Shown: positions 1 to 6,348 of the stretch, one piece after another
How positions within the stretch are numbered: the first letter of the stretch is position 1
Layout: each line of letters starts with the position of its first letter
Assembly (NCBI GenBank): GCA_036403035.1
Contig: DASWRT010000361.1
Span: 1-10,470 of the forward strand
Direction of reading: 5' to 3'
DNA: 10,470 bases
DNA from: DASWRT01 sp036403035
GTDB lineage: Bacteria; Pseudomonadota; Alphaproteobacteria; ATCC43930; CGMCC-115725
Notes under the pieces: generated by a model
Told to the model about the DNA's origin: nothing
The model's input: the letters and a program-made list of their open reading frames with translations, nothing else
Databases searched by the model: none
Program-made: the position numbers and the translations under genes

Positions 1-1
1 C

Positions 2-1786
2 GGCGTCGAGCATTCCATCACCGGCCGGCGCTGGGTCCAGCGCCCCGCCGACGAGCGCGGCGCGCTCGCGATCTCGCAGCAGCTCGGCGTTCCCGACATC
101 GTCGGCCGCATCCTCGCGGCGCGCGGCATCCCGCCGGAGGGCGCCGAGAGCTTCCTGGAGCCGCGGCTGCGCGACCTGCTGCCCGACCCGAGCCACCTCC
201 GCGACATGGACGCGGCGGTCGCGCGCCTCGTCCGCGCCGTGCGCGGCGGCGAACTGATCGCGATCTTCGGCGATTACGACGTCGACGGCGCGACCTCGGC
301 GGCGCTGCTGTTGCGCTTCTTCGCGGCGGCGGGCGCCCGCGTCACCTTCTACGTGCCGGACCGGCAGGCCGAGGGCTACGGCCCGAACGCCCCGGCGCTG
401 CGCCGCCTTCAGGCCGAGGGCGCGGGCGTCGTCGTCACCGTCGATTGCGGCATCACCGCGCACGCGCCGCTGGCCGAGGCGGCGGCAGCCGGGCTCGACG
501 TGGTCGTCGTCGACCACCACGTCGCTGAGCCGGCGCTTCCCCCCGCGGTCGCGATCGTCAACCCGAACCGGCTCGACGAGACCAGCCCGCACGGCACGCT
601 GGCGGCGGTCGGCGTCGCCTTCCTGCTCGCCGTCGCCGTCAACCGGGCGCTGCGCCAGGACGGCTGGTACGGCTCTGCCCGGCCCGAGCCCGACCTCAAG
701 GATTGGCTCGACATCGTCGCGCTCGGCACGGTCTGCGACGTGGTGCCGCTGACCGGCCTCAACCGCGCGCTCGTCGCGCAGGGGCTGAAGGTGATGCAGC
801 GCCTCGCCAACCCCGGCATCGCCGCGCTCGCCGAGGTCGCGCGCGTCACCGAGCGGCTCGACGCCTACCACGCCGGCTACATCCTCGGTCCGCGCGTCAA
901 TGCCGGCGGCCGCGTCGGCCGCGCCGATCTCGGCGCCCGCCTGCTCTCGACCGACGACCCGGTGCTGGCCCGCCGCCTCGCGCAGGAGCTGGACGCCTTC
1001 AACGCCGAGCGGCGCGAGATCGAGGCGCGCGTGCTCGACGCCGCGCTGGAGCAGGTCGAGCGCGAGGGCAGGGACGGGCCGCTCGTCTTCGCGGCCGGCG
1101 AGGGCTGGCACCCCGGCGTGATCGGCATCGTCGCCGGGCGCCTCAAGGAGCGGTACAACCGCCCGGCCTGCGTCGTCGCCCTCGTGGAGGACGGCGCGGG
1201 GAACCTGATCGGCAAGGGCTCCGGCCGCTCGGTGCGGCGCGTGGCGCTCGGCGCCGCGGTGATCGCGGCGCGGCAGGCCGGGCTGCTGATCAACGGCGGC
1301 GGCCATGCGATGGCCGCCGGCTTCACCGTCGCCGGGGCGCTGCTGCCGGCGCTGCGCGGCTTCCTCGCCGAGCGGATCGCCGCCGAGATCGGGGCGCGCC
1401 CGCTCCAGCCCGAGCTGTCGCTCGACGGCGCCGTCGCGCTCGCCGCCGCATCGTCGCCGGAGTTCGTCGCGACGCTCCAGCGCCTCGCCCCGTTCGGCGC
1501 CGGCAACGCCGAGCCGCGCTTCGCGATCCCGGCGGTGCGGGTCGTCCGCGCCGACCCGGTCGGCGCCGAAGGCGCTCATGTGCGCTGCGTGCTGACCGAC
1601 ATGGGCGGCGGCAAGCAGCGGCTGAAGGCGATCGCTTTCCGCTGCGCCGACACGCCGCTCGGCCCCGCGCTGCTCAACAGCGGCGGCGCCGCACTGCACG
1701 TCGCGGGCACGCTCCGCGCCGACAACTGGCAGGGCGCGCAGGGCGTCCAGCTCTGCCTCGACGACGCCGCCCCCGCCTTCGGCTGA
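2..1786 (+). CDS. recJ: Single-stranded-DNA-specific exonuclease RecJ, 5'-truncated by the window edge
   Basis: RecJ degrades single-stranded DNA 5' to 3' in the cytoplasm, in RecF-pathway recombination, mismatch repair and base-excision repair. The frame is open from the first bases; 594 codons are visible and the opening GVEHSITGRRW is typical of the extreme N-terminus of alphaproteobacterial RecJ, so probably only 10-25 residues are missing. Numbering from the first visible codon, the DHH-family metal motifs are FGDYDVDGAT (89-98), VDCGIT (147-152), VVDHH (169-173) and GTVCDVVPL (242-250). GPRVNAGGRVGRAD (296-309) follows. The DHHA1 part has GWHPGVIGIVAGRLKE (368-383), KGSGRSV (405-411) and GGGHAMAAGF (432-441), then a C-terminal OB-like region. 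An internal ATG at 206 is not the start, because conserved sequence continues upstream of it. All key residues look intact. The stop is TGA at 1784. A tRNA gene follows 93 bp later on the same strand. Confidence 0.97.
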   Translation, partial: GVEHSITGRRWVQRPADERGALAISQQLGVPDIVGRILAARGIPPEGAESFLEPRLRDLLPDPSHLRDMDAAVARLVRAVRGGELIAIFGDYDVDGATSAALLLRFFAAAGARVTFYVPDRQAEGYGPNAPALRRLQAEGAGVVVTVDCGITAHAPLAEAAAAGLDVVVVDHHVAEPALPPAVAIVNPNRLDETSPHGTLAAVGVAFLLAVAVNRALRQDGWYGSARPEPDLKDWLDIVALGTVCDVVPLTGLNRALVAQGLKVMQRLANPGIAALAEVARVTERLDAYHAGYILGPRVNAGGRVGRADLGARLLSTDDPVLARRLAQELDAFNAERREIEARVLDAALEQVEREGRDGPLVFAAGEGWHPGVIGIVAGRLKERYNRPACVVALVEDGAGNLIGKGSGRSVRRVALGAAVIAARQAGLLINGGGHAMAAGFTVAGALLPALRGFLAERIAAEIGARPLQPELSLDGAVALAAASSPEFVATLQRLAPFGAGNAEPRFAIPAVRVVRADPVGAEGAHVRCVLTDMGGGKQRLKAIAFRCADTPLGPALLNSGGAALHVAGTLRADNWQGAQGVQLCLDDAAPAFG

Positions 1787-1825
1787 GCAGCGCGGCCGCT
1801 CCCTACCCCCGGTGCAACGCCCGCC

Positions 1826-1854
1826 TTGATTTCCCGCCCGCCGGCCGCTAGATC
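1826..1854 (+). promoter_or_regulatory. Putative sigma-70-type promoter of the tRNA-Glu gene
   Basis: TTGATT at 1826-1831 (preceded by C, as in the alphaproteobacterial CTTGAC -35 box) is followed after 17 bp by TAGATC at 1849-1854. The -10 box would place the start of transcription near 1861, about 20 bp before the mature tRNA. The match is partial (four of six and three of six), so this rests mainly on position and spacing. Confidence 0.4.
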
Positions 1855-1879
1855 CATGCGGCACCACGCGCGGCCCGAC

Positions 1880-1955
1880 GTCCCCATCGTCTAGAGGCCT
1901 AGGACATCGCCCTTTCACGGCGGTAACAGGGGTTCGAATCCCCTTGGGGACGCCA
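1880..1955 (+). tRNA. tRNA-Glu (anticodon UUC)
   Basis: A complete 76-nt cloverleaf is visible with an encoded CCA end. The acceptor arm pairs GTCCCCA (1880-1886) with TGGGGAC (1945-1951); the discriminator is G1952 and CCA occupies 1953-1955. The anticodon stem pairs 1907-1911 with 1919-1923, including one T-G wobble at the top. The seven-base loop CTTTCAC (1912-1918) places anticodon TTC at 1914-1916. The T arm contains GGTTCGAATCC. The overall sequence is the usual bacterial tRNA-Glu(UUC). No other tRNA or fragment of this tRNA was seen in the window. Frames overlapping it on either strand are not genes. Confidence 0.97.
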
Positions 1956-2296
1956 TTCTTCTACGATCCGGAAAAGCAGTCGATCGAGGCAGGCGGCAAC
2001 CTGTCGGCCGTTACGCGCGTATTCATGATCTTGCGACGGACTGCACTCCACGTCCTTGCCCCTCGGCCTCGTAGCGCACCCGTAGCGCCAATCCGCAACC
2101 CCGACGTCTCTACCTCTTTCGGCTGAGTTGCAGAGCATCCGCCACCGCCTCGCGTCCTACGCAGCAAGACCTAGTTTCCGGGACAAGGAGACGACGAGAC
2201 AATCGGGACAGGCAGCTCGGCTCGCCAGCCGGGTACTTACCTCATCCGAAGGGTGGAGTGCATGCCAAGTCGCGTAGCACCAGGGGAGGATTTAAC
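1956..2296. other. Intergenic stretch between tRNA-Glu and the Asn/Gly-repeat gene
   Basis: About 340 bases without a supported gene. Open frames cross it on both strands, but they overlap the tRNA, have no ribosome binding site and show no coding-like codon use. The only small structure noted is a short direct repeat of GTAGCGC near 2070-2087. No integrase, no duplicate of the tRNA 3' end and no clear terminator were seen. Confidence 0.6.
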
Positions 2297-2758
2297 GTGA
2301 AGTGGTTTCTGCTTTCCTCGGCGGCTCTCGTCGCGACCGTCGCGGTCGCACACGCACAGCCGGAAAGGCTGAGCGATGCTCGAATGGACCAGATCGCCGG
2401 CGGCCTCGTCGGCGCGGACGGCAACCGAGGACATTTCAATACCGGGACCGACAATCGGGGCGCCTTCAATACGGGAACCGGCAATACCGGGGCCTTCAAC
2501 GGCGGCACGGGCAATACCGGGGCGCACAACGGCGTCGGCAACACCGGTGTCGGAGACGGGAACTACAACACCGGTGCCTTCAACGGGAACTACAACACCG
2601 GCGATTACAACGGCAACGGCAATACCGGAGCCTTCAACGGCAATCTCAACGGCGGCAGCGGTAATGGTAACGGCAATATCGGCGCGTTCAACGGCAACGT
2701 GAACGGCAACGCGAGCATCCCCTCCGGCTCGATACAGTCCATTCTCCGGTCGAAGTAA
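2297..2758 (+). CDS. Small exported Asn/Gly-rich repeat protein (153 aa), function unknown
   Basis: The best start is GTG at 2297, because GGGGAGGA (2283-2290) lies six bases upstream and a signal peptide begins exactly there; the in-frame ATG at 2258 has neither. Residues 1-20 (MKWFLLSSAALVATVAVAHA) form a Sec signal peptide with cleavage expected after AHA. Next comes a short segment PERLSDARMDQIAGG (22-36), resembling an L-[ST]-D-x-x-M-D-x-[VI]-x-A-G motif I know from small exported rhizobial proteins, and superficially like double-glycine leaders. Residues 43-138 are a tandem repeat of N-x-G-x-F/Y-N-x-G-x units, similar in style to the N-x-G-x-x repeats (Pfam Pentapeptide_2) of mycobacterial PPE-MPTR proteins. 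A short unrelated tail ends at TAA. There is no cysteine. It stands alone between the tRNA and a REP-like hairpin. A surface, matrix or beta-solenoid role is only a guess. Confidence 0.82.
   Translation: MKWFLLSSAALVATVAVAHAQPERLSDARMDQIAGGLVGADGNRGHFNTGTDNRGAFNTGTGNTGAFNGGTGNTGAHNGVGNTGVGDGNYNTGAFNGNYNTGDYNGNGNTGAFNGNLNGGSGNGNGNIGAFNGNVNGNASIPSGSIQSILRSK
2423..2710 (+). repeat. In-gene tandem repeat encoding N-x-G-x-x units (30-bp then 27-bp period)
   Basis: This part of the Asn/Gly-repeat gene is built from repeats. Asparagines sit at residues 43, 53, 63 and 73 (period 10 residues, 30 bp) and then at 73, 82, 91, 100, 109, 118, 127 and 136 (period 9 residues, 27 bp). At the DNA level the best copies are exact: GGGAACTACAACACCGG occurs at 2558-2574 and again at 2585-2601, 27 bp apart. 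Such repeats can gain or lose units without shifting the frame. Confidence 0.85.
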
Positions 2759-2865
2759 ACGCGCGGCCGCAAGCGCTACCCGGCTTTGCCGTAGGACGCA
2801 GCGTCTCCTCGCCCTCTCTCCCCGCACCCGGCTGTTGCGAATTACGCAAGCCGGTCCCGCGGGTC

Positions 2866-2905
2866 CCTTCTCCCGCCTGCGGGAGGGGGACAGGGTGAGG
2901 GGACG
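2866..2905. repeat. REP-like dispersed intergenic hairpin element
   Basis: The core TCCCGC-CT-GCGGGA (2871-2884) is a perfect inverted repeat, extended by C2870-G2885, two T-G wobbles and C-G pairs to 2866/2889. It is followed by GGACAGGGTGAGGGGACG. Read on the other strand this is the familiar dispersed repeat of proteobacterial intergenic regions, whose false translation contains PHPVPLPQAGEG. A T-rich run lies at 2906-2918, too far from the stem for a classical terminator. It separates the Asn/Gly-repeat gene from the binding-protein gene. Copies elsewhere in the genome cannot be seen from here. Confidence 0.6.
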
Positions 2906-3078
2906 TTCTTTTTTCTTTCAATAGCTTGCGTAGCGTTCGGACGGTGCGCCCGGACTGCGGACCCAGGCCGAGCGAAATTGCCGGACGGCCAGATCTCGGA
3001 TGCCATCACCGGCGCGTTCGGCGACAATGGGCGCCGCTGCCGCCGTACCGGCAATGAGAACCGCCGAGAGGGACCGTC

Positions 3079-4092
3079 GTGAGCTTTCGCCGCCTGCTCT
3101 CCGCCATGCTGACCGTCGTCTGTGCCGTGCTGATCGCCGCGTTGGTGCCGGCTGCGTCGGCTCAGGACTCCAAGCCGATCGACGTGATCGTCTTCCCGGG
3201 CGGGTTCAACTGGCCGATCTGGGTCGCCGAGGAAAAGGGGTTCTTCGCCCGCAACCGCGTAGCCGTGAAGGTCACCCCGACGCCGAGTTCGGTCTTTCAG
3301 CTCACGGGGCTGATCGACGGGAAGTTCGACATCGCGCACACGGCGATCGACAACGTCGTCGCCTACATGGAAGGGCAGGGCGAGGCGCCGACGAACGCGA
3401 CGCCCGATCTGGTCGTCTTCATGGGTGGCGACAACGGCTTCCTGCGCTTGGTCACGGTTCCCGAGGTCAAGTCCTACGCCGATCTGAAAGGCAAGGAGCT
3501 CTCGGTCGATGCGCTGACGACGGGGTATGCCTTCGTGTTGCGAGATCTCCTCGATAAAGGCGGGCTGAAGGAGAGCGATTACACGCTCGTGCGGGCGGGC
3601 GGCGTGTTGCAGCGCTACGAGGCCCTGCTGGAGAAGAGGCACGCTGGAACTCTGCTGCTGTCGCCGTTCGAGGTGCCGGCCGAGGCGCGGGGCTTCAACC
3701 TGTTGTCCAGCGCCATCGACGTCCTCGGCCATTATCAAGGACTTGTCGGCGCCGCCCGGCGTGCCTGGGCGCGCGAGCATGAGGCGGAAATCGTCGGTTA
3801 TACCAACGCGTATGTCGCGGCGCTCGGTTGGCTCTACGATCCAGCCAACAAGGACGAAGCGGTCGCCATATTCCGCAAGAACCTGCCGAACATGTCGGGC
3901 GAGCTCGCGGCGAAATCCTATGACATTCTGCTCGATCCGAAGGACGGCTTCACGAGGGACGGCGCGCTCGATATCGTGGGCATCAGGACCGTGCTGGCGC
4001 TGCGCAGCCGATACGGCCAGCCGAAGAAGACGCTGGCCGATCCGAGCAAGTATTACGATCTGACCTACTACGACAAGGCCATCGGCCGGTAG
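3079..4092 (+). CDS. ABC transporter substrate-binding protein, NMT1/THI5-like (SsuA/TauA type), orphan
   Basis: A 337-aa periplasmic binding protein. The GTG start at 3079 has GAGAGGGA just upstream and gives a full signal peptide: MSFRR, a hydrophobic core, then ASA|Q near residues 28-29; the internal ATG at 3106 would lose the basic N-region. The mature protein starts with an IDVIVFPGGFNWPIWVAEEKG strand-loop-helix (34-54), the NMT1-family ligand-pocket signature. The family pattern continues with KFDIAHTAIDNVVAYMEGQG (82-101, testing the 'time and place' loop) and KSYADLKGKELSVDAL in the hinge region. Family members bind small organic ligands such as pyrimidine precursors, alkanesulfonates, taurine or aromatic acids; the ligand here cannot be read from sequence. 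No permease or ATPase gene is adjacent, which is unusual for a transport system but common for such orphan binding proteins in Hyphomicrobiales. The stop is TAG at 4090. The next gene is convergent, 66 bp away. Confidence 0.9.
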   Translation: MSFRRLLSAMLTVVCAVLIAALVPAASAQDSKPIDVIVFPGGFNWPIWVAEEKGFFARNRVAVKVTPTPSSVFQLTGLIDGKFDIAHTAIDNVVAYMEGQGEAPTNATPDLVVFMGGDNGFLRLVTVPEVKSYADLKGKELSVDALTTGYAFVLRDLLDKGGLKESDYTLVRAGGVLQRYEALLEKRHAGTLLLSPFEVPAEARGFNLLSSAIDVLGHYQGLVGAARRAWAREHEAEIVGYTNAYVAALGWLYDPANKDEAVAIFRKNLPNMSGELAAKSYDILLDPKDGFTRDGALDIVGIRTVLALRSRYGQPKKTLADPSKYYDLTYYDKAIGR

Positions 4093-4158
4093 GGCCGGTC
4101 CGGAGGGATCCGGCTGCTGCTGTCTGCTCCCATCGGGGACACGGCGACGGCGCCCGAG

Positions 4159-4983
4159 CTACGCGTCCGGTACGGGAAGGATCTGCCGGAGCCTCGCATG
4201 CGGATGCATCCGGCGCCATTGCTGAGGATAGCCGAGCGAAACCTCCTCGAACCGGACGCCGTCGACCACCTGCGTCTTGCGGATGTGGAGGTGGCCCGAC
4301 ACAACCACTGAAGCGGCAAAGCGGCGGTGCCAGTCCGCGGTGCGATGCGTCCCGCACCAGATGCTGAACCGCGGGATGCGCGGGGTGCGGGCAAGCTCGG
4401 CCATCAACGGAAAGTGATTGATGAGCACGGTCGGGCCTGCATGGGTCGACAGCGCCTGCGCGAGTCGTGCCTCGGACTCGGCGCAGCGCGCCGCGCACCA
4501 CAGCTCCCGCGAGTCGTACGGATCGGGATGGAGCAGGTGCTCGTCGACGCATTCGAGCCCCTCCTCGCGGGCCCAGGCGCGGGCCTCCTCGGGCGTCATG
4601 CCCTCGGGGCAGAACGAGTAGTCGTACAGCGTAAAGAGCGGGACGATGAGATGCGGGCGCACGCCGTCGTCGAACAGTTCGTACGGGTCTTCGGGGGTGA
4701 GCACGCCGTACTCGCGGCATGTCGCCACGAGCGCCTCGTATTTCGCGACGCCGCGCAGCGTCTCGATGCTGGGAACGGTCCAGAGCTCGTGATTGCCGGG
4801 CGCCCAAACCAAGCGCCGGAAGCGCTTCCGCAGCACCTCGAAGACGAAACGCAGATGGACCGTCGTCTCGCCCAGGTCTCCCGCGAGAATGAGCCAGTCG
4901 TCGGGATGCGCCGGAATCTCCTGAATCGCGTGACGGTTCTCCGCGTATCCGACGTGAAGGTCGCTGATCGCCCACAGCTTCAC
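4159..4983 (-). CDS. Calcineurin-like metallophosphoesterase, resembling phosphopantetheinyl hydrolase PptH
   Basis: A 274-aa protein starting at GTG (4983-4981), with a strong AGGAGG site at 4991-4996 and a seven-base spacer. All dimetal phosphoesterase motifs are present: SDLHVG (D8, H10), AGDLGE (D36), GNHE (63-66), INHF (H190) and GHLH (230-233). The flanking sequence strongly recalls the mycobacterial PptH family (Rv2795c): LWAISDLHVG, DDWLILAGD, PGNHELWT, LYDYSFCPEG, FSIWCGTHRTADWH, DGVRFEEVSLGYPQQWRR and LRQILP. In M. tuberculosis PptH removes 4'-phosphopantetheine from carrier proteins and sits next to the transferase gene pptT. Similarity is recalled from memory, not searched. No phosphopantetheinyl transferase gene is in the window, so carrier-protein hydrolase activity is an inference; a general phosphoesterase remains possible. 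It is cytoplasmic (no signal peptide). A small reading frame upstream overlaps its start by four bases. Confidence 0.88.
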   Translation of the reverse strand: MKLWAISDLHVGYAENRHAIQEIPAHPDDWLILAGDLGETTVHLRFVFEVLRKRFRRLVWAPGNHELWTVPSIETLRGVAKYEALVATCREYGVLTPEDPYELFDDGVRPHLIVPLFTLYDYSFCPEGMTPEEARAWAREEGLECVDEHLLHPDPYDSRELWCAARCAESEARLAQALSTHAGPTVLINHFPLMAELARTPRIPRFSIWCGTHRTADWHRRFAASVVVSGHLHIRKTQVVDGVRFEEVSLGYPQQWRRMHPHARLRQILPVPDA

Positions 4984-5180
4984 GGCAGGGCCTCCTCAAG
5001 TGCGGCGGTTCCTCCGTGCGCAACGCCCATGCGATCGATATGGGCCTCCCCAGCCCGGATCTCTTGTAAAGCAGTGGCGCTGCTCCTCGCGGGCAATCCG
5101 GGCCGGCAATTTCTTCCGCGCGCAGCTGCGATCACGCCGTCCAACATCGCTCCTTGCCGCGCCGGATCGCTCCGACGCAC
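4980..5180 (-). CDS. Possible small protein (66 aa or shorter) coupled to the phosphoesterase
   Basis: This frame ends in TGA at 4982-4980, overlapping the GTG start of the phosphoesterase as GTGA, an arrangement typical of translational coupling. The protein (GTG start at 5180; an ATG at 5147 is also possible) has no recognised domain. Its end, EIRAGEAHIDRMGVAHGGTAALEEALP in three short pieces around residues 41-66, is acidic-helical and plausible as protein. Against it: ribosome binding signals are poor at both candidate starts (AAGGAG lies only two bases before the ATG), and it is short in GC-rich DNA where chance frames abound. The next in-frame stop upstream is at 5211-5213. Confidence 0.25.
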   Translation of the reverse strand: MRRSDPARQGAMLDGVIAAARGRNCRPGLPARSSATALQEIRAGEAHIDRMGVAHGGTAALEEALP

Positions 5181-5407
5181 GCCTTCGTCACCATCGGGGA
5201 TATGTGGACGCTAGGCGCGGGCGCAACCCTTCCGGCTTTCCGGCGCCACGTCTTTGCACCCTTCGTTATGGCCCCAGTCATCGCAGCGGCAGTGCGGCCG
5301 GCGGCTCACGGCCGCCGGTCTTCGCCGCCCTGAACGGTGGACCACAGCGGCGAACGGGCATGAAAAAGGCCGCTCGCGGCGGCCCGACGGTGTGGTAGTA
5401 GGAGGCG
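5181..5407. other. Intergenic region between the phosphoesterase and methyltransferase genes
   Basis: No supported gene. It holds a perfect 8-bp hairpin CCGGCGGC-TCACG-GCCGCCGG (5298-5318) without a T run, the minus-strand terminator at 5363-5384, and the ribosome binding site AGGAGG at 5400-5405 two bases ahead of the methyltransferase ATG. No convincing promoter was seen, though one is needed for the two divergent genes. Confidence 0.5.
5363..5384 (-). terminator. Intrinsic terminator reading on the minus strand
   Basis: Read on the minus strand, GGCCGC-CGCGA-GCGGCC (5384-5368) forms a perfect six-base-pair GC stem followed directly by TTTTT (5367-5363). This is a classical Rho-independent terminator. 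No minus-strand gene ends just before it; the frames to its right belong to the plus-strand methyltransferase. It may shield the phosphoesterase from antisense readthrough, or be left over from a lost gene. Confidence 0.55.
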
Positions 5408-5631
5408 ATGCGAGCGTTTCTGAAGACCATCGGGCCCGTCCGAAAGATCTATGAGGCCGGGTTGCACACTCGGCTGGCCATCCGGCAGTTCCGGCTGCCG
5501 CGCGTCGATGCTGCAAAAAGGGTCAGCCTCTACGCTAAGGAGCGATGGCCGCTTCGTGCCCTGCTTCGGCTCAACGCCGGAGTCCGGGCCGTCTCGGCCA
5601 CGACGCACCGCTGGCAGTTCCATCTGCAATG

Positions 5632-5652
5632 GAATGTCGGCGAATGTCGGCG
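5632..5652 (+). repeat. Exact 10-bp tandem duplication (2.1 copies) inside the methyltransferase
   Basis: GAATGTCGGC is followed at once by a second copy plus one G, giving a 21-base stretch with period 10. Ten is not a multiple of three, so the duplication shifts the reading frame. It also places ATG 5634-5636 in the downstream frame, giving MSANVGAPPEWF. Confidence 0.9.
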
Positions 5653-6275
5653 CTCCTCCCGAGTGGTTCGACACGTTCATCGGCCAGCACTACTCCTGGC
5701 GCGCCACCGGCCTCTCTTATGCGTGGGAGCGCGGCATCTTCAACCTGCTGGCCATCCCGCACCGCGCCCGCGTGCTTGAGCTGTGCTGCGGCGGCGGGTT
5801 CTTCACGCGCCAGTTCTACGCCGCCCGCGCCGCGGAAGTCGTGGCCGTCGATTTCGATCCGGCGGCAATCGCGTTCGCCAGCCGGTACAACGCAGCGCCG
5901 AATGTCCGCTTCGATCTGTGCGACATCCGAGCCGCCATGCCGGACGGCCCGTTTGACAACGTCGTCTGGGATGCCGCCATCGAGCACTTCACCGAGGAAG
6001 AAATCGCCGACATCATCGGCCGCATCCGGTCGCGGCTGAAAAGCGGCGGCGTGCTCAGCGGACACACCATCAAGGAGCGTACGGAGGGCCTTTCGCATCC
6101 CGACCATGAACGCGAGTTCACGTCCCGCGACGACATGGCGAGCGTGCTGCGCCCGCACTTCCGCTACGTGCAGGTTCTCGAAACCGATCACGGCGAGCGG
6201 GTGAACTATTATTTCTGGGCGTCCGATGCGGATTTGCCGCTGCCCGGTGCCCTCTCGATCTACATGAGACAGTAA
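5634..6275 (+). CDS. Surviving SAM-methyltransferase domain (213 aa) if re-initiated after the duplication
   Basis: The downstream frame contains the entire methyltransferase core and stays open to TAA at 6273-6275. The ATG at 5634, created by the duplicated bases, would give a 213-aa protein starting MSANVGAPPEWFDTFIG. An earlier in-frame ATG at 5451 exists, but the residues it would add are the wrong-frame reading of the conserved N-terminus and not a genuine extension. No good ribosome binding site precedes 5634 (only GGA in ATGGA), so production would depend on re-initiation by ribosomes coming from the N-terminal frame, although that frame does not stop until 5779. Whether the shortened protein is made or active is unknown. 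Confidence 0.45.
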   Translation: MSANVGAPPEWFDTFIGQHYSWRATGLSYAWERGIFNLLAIPHRARVLELCCGGGFFTRQFYAARAAEVVAVDFDPAAIAFASRYNAAPNVRFDLCDIRAAMPDGPFDNVVWDAAIEHFTEEEIADIIGRIRSRLKSGGVLSGHTIKERTEGLSHPDHEREFTSRDDMASVLRPHFRYVQVLETDHGERVNYYFWASDADLPLPGALSIYMRQ

Positions 6276-6348
6276 GTTGAACGATCAGACGTCAGCGTTC
6301 CCTGCGCCGATCCGGCCGCGTCCGGCTGAGAAGCAAGAAAGCCGGGCG

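Larger units (their letters stand above)
5408..6275 (+). pseudogene. Class I SAM-dependent methyltransferase, frameshifted by a 10-bp tandem duplication
   Basis: From ATG 5408 (AGGAGG two bases upstream; in-frame stop at 5399-5401) the first 78 codons read as protein in one frame, ending at QFHLQWNVG. The methyltransferase then continues in the next frame from APPEWFDTFIG. Between them AATGTCGGCG is exactly duplicated (5633-5642 and 5643-5652). Deleting one copy rejoins both parts into a seamless 285-codon gene. In the restored protein motif I is VLELCCGGGFF (119-129), post-I is VVAVDFD (141-147), and motif IV is DNVVWDAAIEHF (180-191). These form the Rossmann fold that binds S-adenosylmethionine. 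The substrate is unknown; the N-terminal 78 residues are basic and not part of the core fold. As sequenced, the N-terminal frame would run on to a stop at 5779. The cause may be a recent mutation, a reversible slippage event or a sequencing or assembly error. Confidence 0.75.

Noticed and set aside
703..1851. Long Arg/Ala-rich frame inside recJ
   Set aside because: Composition is the usual shifted-frame artefact of GC-rich DNA; recJ in the other frame has all catalytic motifs.
1930..1955. Attachment-site repeat of the tRNA 3' end
   Set aside because: No second copy of the T arm or acceptor 3' half was found elsewhere in the window.
1944..2126. Plus-strand 60-codon frame starting in the tRNA 3' end
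   Set aside because: It begins inside the tRNA T arm, has no ribosome binding site and no coding-like codon use.
1899..2138. Minus-strand frame containing PQGDSNPCYRRERA
   Set aside because: It is the antisense reading of tRNA-Glu, a well-known false gene; no ribosome binding site.
2423..2710. CRISPR-like array
   Set aside because: The periodic DNA is a coding tandem repeat with 27-30 bp period, no unique spacers, and an unbroken reading frame.
2842..3780. Long minus-strand frame under the binding-protein gene
   Set aside because: It runs through the REP-like hairpin (PSPCPPPAGG translation) and antisense to a clear gene; Arg-rich shadow.
5612..5628. Sigma-54-like TGGCAG...CTGCA in the methyltransferase
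   Set aside because: GG and GC are 11 bases apart instead of 10, the boxes are imperfect, and it lies inside coding sequence.
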